Assembly: GCA_005893365.1 (NCBI GenBank)
Contig: VBPB01000278.1
Location: forward strand, 1 to 10,280
DNA: 10,280 bases
From: Candidatus Eiseniibacteriota bacterium
GTDB lineage: Bacteria > Eisenbacteria > RBG-16-71-46
Direction: 5' to 3'
Numbering within the stretch: position 1 is the first letter of the stretch; each line of letters starts with the position of its first letter. Of the stretch, positions 6,222 through 10,280 are shown in pieces. Position numbers and translations under genes: made by a program. The notes beneath the pieces are model-generated. The model was not told the DNA's origin and made no database searches. It saw only the letters and a list, made by a program, of their open reading frames with translations.

Positions 6222-7075
6222 GGGCCGACGGCGCGCAGGACCCGGGAGAGCGCCCACCAGGCCGCGAACCAGGCGAGCGCCACCGCGGCGCCCACGAAGG
6301 CCAGCGCCCACACCGGCGGCAGGAACTCGAGGCCGATCAGCCGGGTGGCCAGCGCCCGCTGCACGCCGAACACGGCCCCCAGCGCCAGGAGGGCCGCGAA
6401 GGCGGCCTCGGTCATCGCCTCGAGCACGAACGGCCAGGCGATGAAGCGATCGGTGGCCCCCAGGCGGCTCATCACCTCGACCTGCTGGCGGCGGGCGAGG
6501 ACGGTGAGACGGATGGTGTTGTAGAGCACGAACACCACGGCGATGGCGACGATGACGCCGACTCCGAGCGTGCCGAGGCGCAGCCCCGCGCCCAGTTCGT
6601 CGAGGCGCCGCACCCACTCCGCGCCGTAGCGCACGTCCTCGACCTCGGGGAACTTGGCGACCTCGCGGGCGGCCGCCTCCATCGAATCGGGCGCCAGCAG
6701 CGCCGGCTTGAGCTTGATGCGGATCGACGCGGGCAGCGGATTGTCCTGCACGGCCTCGAGCAGGGTCGGGTCCCCCACCTGCTGGCGCATCTCGTCCCAC
6801 GCCTGCTCCTTGCTGACGTAGGTGGTGAAGCCGTAGAGATCGTGCAGCCGCCCCATCAGCAGGTCGCGGTCGGAGGGCGAGAGGTCGTCGCGCAGGTAGA
6901 CGATCATCTCCCGCCGGTCGCCCATGAGTTCCAGAGCCCGCTCGGCGTTGTAGGTGAGGAGCATGAAGAGGCCGGTGAGCGCCAGCGCGGCGGTCAGGAC
7001 GACGATGGCGGTGGTGGCCAGCGCGCGATGCTGGCGGATGGAGCGGGCGGATTCGCGGAAATAGTAGAGGTGCAT
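6218..7075 (-). CDS. ftsX: Cell division protein FtsX (ABC transporter-like permease)
   Basis: FtsX is the membrane half of the FtsEX complex at the division septum; it relays ATP-driven movement from FtsE to a periplasmic hydrolase activator. The 285 residues show the family layout: cytoplasmic N-terminus (MHLYYFRESARSIRQHRAL), TM1 about 20-41, a periplasmic domain about 45-160 containing the hallmark DNPLPASI (111-118), TM2 about 168-188, the cytoplasmic loop with RRQQVEVMSRLGATDRFI (195-212), TM3 about 214-238 and TM4 about 254-276. Size and motifs are ordinary for the family. The ATG is 2 nt after the ftsE stop, and the stop overlaps the envC GTG by 4 nt, so translation of ftsE, ftsX and envC is coupled. 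Identity is secure. Confidence 0.95.
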   Translation of the reverse strand: MHLYYFRESARSIRQHRALATTAIVVLTAALALTGLFMLLTYNAERALELMGDRREMIVYLRDDLSPSDRDLLMGRLHDLYGFTTYVSKEQAWDEMRQQVGDPTLLEAVQDNPLPASIRIKLKPALLAPDSMEAAAREVAKFPEVEDVRYGAEWVRRLDELGAGLRLGTLGVGVIVAIAVVFVLYNTIRLTVLARRQQVEVMSRLGATDRFIAWPFVLEAMTEAAFAALLALGAVFGVQRALATRLIGLEFLPPVWALAFVGAAVALAWFAAWWALSRVLRAVGP

Positions 7076-7077
7076 GG

Positions 7078-7836
7078 TCAGGGCACCGTCGCCGCGCGGG
7101 AGCCTGCGTCGCCGGCGACCTCAGGGCCCGCCGGGTCCTCGCCCGCGCCGGGCGCTCCTGCGCCCGGCGCCGCGGCGGGGTCGCTGCCGACCAGTTTGCC
7201 GTCGTCGAGGTACAGCACGCGCGCCGGCAAGGCCTCGGCCACCTCGGCGCGGGTGGTGACCAGGAGCAGGGCCGCCCCCTCGGCGTGGATGCGCTTGAGC
7301 AGGTCCAACACCTCCCGGGCGCTCTTCTTCTCCAATGCCCCGGTGGGCTCGTCGGCCAGGATCACCGCCGGCCGGTTGACGATGGCGCGGGCGATGGCCG
7401 CCTTCTGGCGCTCGCCGGCCGACAGCTCGTGCGGGTAGGCGTGGTGCTTGTCCTGGAGCCCGACCTCTTCGAGGGCGAACATGGCCCGCGGGATGACCTC
7501 CTCGTTCGCGAACCGCCCCGCGACCCGCACCGGCAGGGCGACGTTCTCGAACACGCTGCGGTCGTGGAGCAGCCGGAAGTCCTCGTAGACGACGCCGAGC
7601 GTGCGCCGCAGCAGCGCGCGGTGGCGCCGGGGCAGCCGGCCGCTCGCGAACGTCCCGACCGTCACCGTCCCCTCGGTCGGCTGGGTCTCGTGGCTGATGA
7701 GGCGGAGGATGGTGGTCTTGCCCGCGCCGCTGTGGCCCAAGAACACGACGCACTCGCCCTCGTCCATGCGCCAGGAGATGGAATCGAGCACCAGGCGTTC
7801 GCCGTGGCGCTTGGACACGCGGTCGAAGGTAATCAT
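7078..7836 (-). CDS. ftsE: Cell division ATP-binding protein FtsE, with altered Q- and H-loops
   Basis: FtsE is the cytoplasmic ABC ATPase that drives FtsX. The ATG at 7836 gives the family start MITFDRVSKR; the frame is open further upstream but overlaps the methyltransferase gene. In 252 residues: Walker A GHSGAGKT (34-41), VYEDFRLLHDRSVFENVALP region (83-102), signature LSAGERQK (138-145) and Walker B with AVILADEPTG (157-166). Several switch residues differ from the norm. The Q-loop Gln (VFQDFRLL in most FtsE) is Glu85, the D-loop Asp of GNLD is Glu169, and the H-loop His of ATHD is Thr195 (LLVTTRAEVA). The C-terminus from about 219 is an Ala/Gly/Pro-rich tail of some 30 residues not seen in the roughly 220-residue family norm. 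The gene begins 10 nt after the methyltransferase stop. Identity is firm from the DFRLL...VFENVALP block and the ftsX neighbour; the catalytic behaviour may be unusual. Confidence 0.93.
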   Translation of the reverse strand: MITFDRVSKRHGERLVLDSISWRMDEGECVVFLGHSGAGKTTILRLISHETQPTEGTVTVGTFASGRLPRRHRALLRRTLGVVYEDFRLLHDRSVFENVALPVRVAGRFANEEVIPRAMFALEEVGLQDKHHAYPHELSAGERQKAAIARAIVNRPAVILADEPTGALEKKSAREVLDLLKRIHAEGAALLLVTTRAEVAEALPARVLYLDDGKLVGSDPAAAPGAGAPGAGEDPAGPEVAGDAGSRAATVP

Positions 7837-7846
7837 CCCGCCCAAA

Positions 7847-8401
7847 CTAGCAGAGGGCCCGGGGGGCCTCAATCTCGCCGGGGGCCGGAGGGGCCCCGGC
7901 CAGGGCGCGCGCCTCGCAGCGGACCCGCACGCCCAGCAGCGCCAGATCGGCGAGCGAGAAGGCCAGGGCGGTGCGCCACGCCCCGAACATCATCGGCGCG
8001 GCGAGGAATTCGATCACCACCGCCAGGTAGTTGGGATGCCGGAGCCAGCGGTAGGGGCCGCGGCGGACGAGCGGCACGCCCGGCAGCACCAGCACGCGCG
8101 TGCTCCACCGCTCGCCGAGCGCGCGGATCGCGGCGATGCGGAGGGCCTGGGCCGCGAGCCACACGCCGAGCCAGAGCGGCGCCAGGCGTCCCGGCCGGGC
8201 GCCGAGGGCGACCACCTCGGCCACCAGTGCCAAGGGGAAGAGCGCATGGAGCGCCACCATCACCGGATAGTGTCCGCGCCCGGACTCGCGCGCGCCGCGC
8301 GCGAGCAGGCGCTGCGTGTTGCGGCGGGAATGGAGCAGCTCGCCCACCCGCTGCGCGGCCAGCACGGCGACGAACAGCGCCAGCGGCCAGGCCGGCCGCA
8401 C
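7847..8401 (-). CDS. ICMT-family membrane methyltransferase, phenolic-lipid type
   Basis: This 184-residue protein is a small integral-membrane SAM-dependent methyltransferase of the isoprenylcysteine carboxyl methyltransferase (ICMT) superfamily. It has hydrophobic segments near 4-18, 48-66, 74-93 and 125-160. The signature is RRGPYRWLRHPNYLAVVIE (113-131), whose RHPNY and Glu131 are the conserved SAM/substrate-site residues, followed by the terminal VRCEARAL (160-167) that replaces the family's R-x-x-x-E-E-x-AL. The N-terminal SRRNTQRLLARGARESGRGHYP (25-46) is typical of the subgroup found next to type III polyketide synthases (BpsB/YpbQ, SrsB), which methylates alkylpyrones or alkylresorcinols. 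The start is GTG at 8401, sharing one base with the TAG of the TPR gene (TAGTG), with GGAAGG (8414-8409) 7 nt upstream. A lipid phenol substrate is inference from family and neighbours. Confidence 0.85.
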   Translation of the reverse strand: MRPAWPLALFVAVLAAQRVGELLHSRRNTQRLLARGARESGRGHYPVMVALHALFPLALVAEVVALGARPGRLAPLWLGVWLAAQALRIAAIRALGERWSTRVLVLPGVPLVRRGPYRWLRHPNYLAVVIEFLAAPMMFGAWRTALAFSLADLALLGVRVRCEARALAGAPPAPGEIEAPRALC

Positions 8402-9246
8402 TATCGCACCTTCCGCCGCACCCGGGCGAGCGCGTCGCGAGCCTTGGCCCGGTAGTAGTCGTCGGTGACCCAACTGGTGGGCATGCGCAGGGCCTGCTCG
8501 AGCTCCATCTCCGCCTCCGGATACCGTCGCGCCGCCGCCAGGGTGATCCCCAGCTCGACGTGGTGGGGGATCACCTCCGGATGCAGGCGCGCCGCGGTGC
8601 CGAGGTGATCGAGAGCGTCCTCCAACGACGCCTTCGGCAGCCCGCCGTAGAGCGCGGCGGCGAAGAATCGCAGGAACCCCGACAGCTCGACCAGCTCCCG
8701 GTTCCAGACGCCGAGCACGTGGTGCGCCAGGTCCTCGTCGCGGTCGAGTGCCAGCGCCGAGTCCGCTTCGGCCTTGATCTCGTGCGCGAGGCGCACCTTG
8801 CGCTTGCCGCCCTCGAACAGCGCCAGCTTGCCGAGGGCGACCGCGAGGAAGGCGTGGCCCTTGGCCCCATCGGGCTCCAGCGCCACGGCCGCGCGCGCCA
8901 GCGACTCCGCCTGCTGGCACAGGCGCTTCTGCTCCGCGGCCTTGGGGCTCAGCGTCGCGCTGTCGGCGAAGGCCCGCGCCAGCTTCCAGGCGGCCTCGTA
9001 GCTCTGCGGGGCGGTGCGATGCGCCTGGCCGTAGGCCGCGGTGGCCGACTCCAGATCCAGCCGGACGAGTGCCGAGTCCCCGGCGGCCATCAGGACCGCC
9101 ACGGCCGGATCCGCAACGGACGCCTGCGCGCCCGCCGGCCCGGCCAGCGCGGCGATCAGAGCCAGGGCCGTGCCGCACGCCGCGGCGCCGAGGGCGCGAT
9201 GCCGGCGGGGACCGGCGCCGAGGGTCGCGGGGAATCGTATCGACAT
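8401..9246 (-). CDS. Secreted TPR protein resembling RMDN/FAM82 family
   Basis: This 281-residue protein has a signal peptide (basic residues near 14-17, hydrophobic 18-36, cleavage near AGA-Q at 38-41), so it is probably periplasmic. The rest is helical TPR-like repeats: about 50-80 (AAGDSALVRLDLESATAAYG), 83-96, 114-143 and 206-255. The stretch from 175 to 213, HHVLGVWNRELVELSGF, FFAAALYGGLP and ASLEDALDHL, resembles from memory the diagnostic core of eukaryotic RMDN (regulator of microtubule dynamics) proteins, which read HHLLGRW...LSWLE...AALF...PTATVQDAL. Bacterial members exist but their role is unknown to me. The ATG at 9246 is supported by AAAGGA (9260-9255) 8 nt upstream. It opens the tight operon leading to ftsEX. 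Without a search it is safest called a TPR protein. Confidence 0.8.
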   Translation of the reverse strand: MSIRFPATLGAGPRRHRALGAAACGTALALIAALAGPAGAQASVADPAVAVLMAAGDSALVRLDLESATAAYGQAHRTAPQSYEAAWKLARAFADSATLSPKAAEQKRLCQQAESLARAAVALEPDGAKGHAFLAVALGKLALFEGGKRKVRLAHEIKAEADSALALDRDEDLAHHVLGVWNRELVELSGFLRFFAAALYGGLPKASLEDALDHLGTAARLHPEVIPHHVELGITLAAARRYPEAEMELEQALRMPTSWVTDDYYRAKARDALARVRRKVR

Positions 9247-9368
9247 GGTCTTCGTCCTTTCGATCGGTTCCCGACGACGGCGGGTCCGGGGTTGGATGCC
9301 AGCGTGGGCATCGCGACTCGGGGGAATCGGGCCGGGGCCCCGGGCGGCGCCGTGGCGGGCGAGCCGGA
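9247..9368. other. Intergenic gap, possible promoter of the ftsEX operon
   Basis: This 122-nt gap separates the oxidoreductase stop from the TPR gene. It is the only sizeable break among the minus-strand genes, so a promoter for the TPR-to-glycosyltransferase operon could lie here. No clear -35/-10 pair is visible. It holds a GC-only palindrome, CCGGGGCCCCGG (9332-9343), which could be chance in such GC-rich DNA, and the TPR gene's AAAGGA ribosome site. Confidence 0.3.
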
Positions 9369-10280
9369 TCATCCGAGGGCCGGCGAGGGCCGCGGCGGGG
9401 CGTCCGGCCGGGCGCCGAACAACGAGCGGGTCCCGCCGGCCACGCCGACGAGATGCGACAGCAGGGGCGGCCACGCCCGGAGCGCCGCGAGGACCGGGCC
9501 GATCCCGCTGCCGCGGGTCAGCAGCGCGTAGTCGAAGAGCAGCGCGCGCCGCCGGCGCTCGAACTCCGCGAGCCAGCGGTCGCCGTCATCGATCACGCGG
9601 GGGACGTAGCCGGCGAGCAGCTCGGCGCATTCGAGGGCATGCGTCATGCCGCCGCCGGTGATCGGATCGAGCGATCCCGCGGCGTCGCCGAGCAGCACCA
9701 CGCCGGGCGCCCAGCCGCGCCGGGCCCCGGCCGTCAACGGCGACACGCCGCGCAGCGGGGTCAGCCGGGCGGCGCCGCGCAGCCGTTGGGCGAGGAACGG
9801 TTGCGCGGCGCACCAGCCGTCGAAGGCCGATTCCGCCGGCGCTCCCGGGGCCCGGACCTCCGCGAGGGCGGCGACCAGCAGCTCGCCGTGCGGCAACGGC
9901 GTCACGTAGAGTTCGTGGCCCGCGCCCAGGAGGATGTCCACCCAGGGAGCGACCTCGGTCTCCGCGGCCAGCCGGAAGTGCGCGCGCATGCCGACCCGGC
10001 GATGCCGCGCGGCCCGGTCGAGGCCGAGTGCCCTCCGCAGCGAAGAGTGCACGCCATCGGCCGCCACGGTCAGGGGCGCCCGCCGGGCCTCACCGTTGAC
10101 GACCAGGCCCACCACGCGCCCGCCCGCGACGAGCGGGGCCTCGACCATCGCTTGCGTCCGAGCCTCGACCCCCGGGGTCGCCGCGGCCGCCTCGAACAGC
10201 ACCCGGTCGAGCACGGCGCGACGCTGGGCGAAGCCCGTCGCCACGCGCTCGTGCCGTCTCGGAAAGGGCCCGGTCGCGAT
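9369..10280 (-). CDS. FAD-dependent oxidoreductase, N-terminus cut by window edge
   Basis: The frame is open to the right edge, giving the last 303 residues of a flavoprotein; the N-terminal GxGxxG dinucleotide-binding motif lies outside. Two family motifs are clear. ADGVHSSLRRALGL is the DG motif of the UbiH/p-hydroxybenzoate hydroxylase group. GVVLLGDAAGSLDPITGGGM, with ALECAELLAG after it, is the GD motif that binds the FAD ribityl chain, in the form seen in geranylgeranyl-reductase-like enzymes. The first visible residues (GFAQRRAVLDRVLFEAA) match the region just before the second FAD contact in such enzymes. With the ICMT-type methyltransferase nearby, a role in oxidising a polyketide-derived phenolic lipid (as SrsC does in Streptomyces) is plausible but unproven; a menaquinone, carotenoid or isoprenoid substrate is also possible. 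The GTG at 10244 is internal, not the true start. Confidence 0.85.
   Translation of the reverse strand: MATGPFPRRHERVATGFAQRRAVLDRVLFEAAAATPGVEARTQAMVEAPLVAGGRVVGLVVNGEARRAPLTVAADGVHSSLRRALGLDRAARHRRVGMRAHFRLAAETEVAPWVDILLGAGHELYVTPLPHGELLVAALAEVRAPGAPAESAFDGWCAAQPFLAQRLRGAARLTPLRGVSPLTAGARRGWAPGVVLLGDAAGSLDPITGGGMTHALECAELLAGYVPRVIDDGDRWLAEFERRRRALLFDYALLTRGSGIGPVLAALRAWPPLLSHLVGVAGGTRSLFGARPDAPPRPSPALG

Noticed and set aside
6222..6800. Upstream extension of the envC N-terminal frame
   Set aside because: It lies over ftsX in another frame. The signal peptide begins right after the GTG at 6221, which overlaps the ftsX stop.
5101..7438. Plus-strand frames at 5101-5871, 5532-6524 and 6215-7438
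   Set aside because: Antisense to envC, ftsX and ftsE, with low-complexity composition; treated as shadows.
8402..9178. Upstream extension of the methyltransferase frame to 443 codons
   Set aside because: The extension is Arg/Gly-rich text in the wrong frame of the TPR gene. The GTG at 8401 with GGAAGG upstream matches the family N-terminus.
9332..9343. Palindrome CCGGGGCCCCGG as an operator
   Set aside because: Purely G and C in very GC-rich DNA, so expected by chance; no second copy was noticed.
7285..9531. A 748-codon plus-strand open frame across ftsE, the methyltransferase and the TPR gene
   Set aside because: It crosses four well-supported minus-strand genes, and its product is charged and Pro/Arg-rich with no recognisable domain.

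Overview
The window looks like a chromosomal piece of a high-GC, diderm (outer-membrane-bearing) bacterium. The evidence is an outer-membrane-type beta-barrel protein, a lipoprotein signal, and an ftsE-ftsX-envC cell-division cluster. GC is roughly 60% in the first 3 kb and roughly 70-75% from about 3.1 kb onward, judged by counting sample lines. The style (many TPR and PD40 proteins, GTG starts, very high GC) suggests an uncultured soil-type lineage such as Gemmatimonadota, Eisenbacteria or Myxococcota, but the sequence alone does not settle this. No tRNA, rRNA, CRISPR array or transposase was seen.

Left block (1 to about 2950, lower GC). One plus-strand gene encodes a secreted protein of unknown function (103-1179). 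It converges on a two-gene minus-strand unit: a PD40/TolB-like beta-propeller lipoprotein (start at 2947) followed 14 nt later by a small signal-peptide-bearing beta-barrel protein (1898-1230). The barrel gene has a strong Shine-Dalgarno sequence overlapping the end of the lipoprotein gene. A 177-nt gap (2948-3124) separates this block from the next. It holds two tandem inverted repeats and one copy of a motif, TTGGAGTA-N6-ATCATTCG, whose other copy lies near the left end at 42-63.

Right block (3125-10280, very high GC, all minus strand). Reading in transcription order: the C-terminal part of an FAD-dependent oxidoreductase running off the right edge; a 122-nt gap; a secreted TPR protein resembling eukaryotic RMDN/FAM82 proteins; an ICMT-family methyltransferase of the kind found in type III polyketide synthase clusters; ftsE; ftsX; an envC-like murein-hydrolase activator split by a frameshift near 5719; and a GT-C membrane glycosyltransferase with C-terminal TPRs. 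From the TPR gene onward the spacings are -1, 10, 2, -4 and 14 nt, so these six genes are very likely one translationally coupled operon.

Inferred biology. FtsEX-EnvC is the known ATP-driven switch that turns on septal peptidoglycan amidases from the cytoplasm. Here the LytM domain of EnvC lacks two zinc ligands, as expected for a non-catalytic activator, and FtsE lacks the usual Q-loop Gln and H-loop His. The operon joins this module to enzymes that look like phenolic-lipid tailoring enzymes (methyltransferase, flavin oxidoreductase) and to a polyprenyl-sugar-type glycosyltransferase, so it may couple cell division to envelope lipid or glycan modification. That link is inference from gene order.
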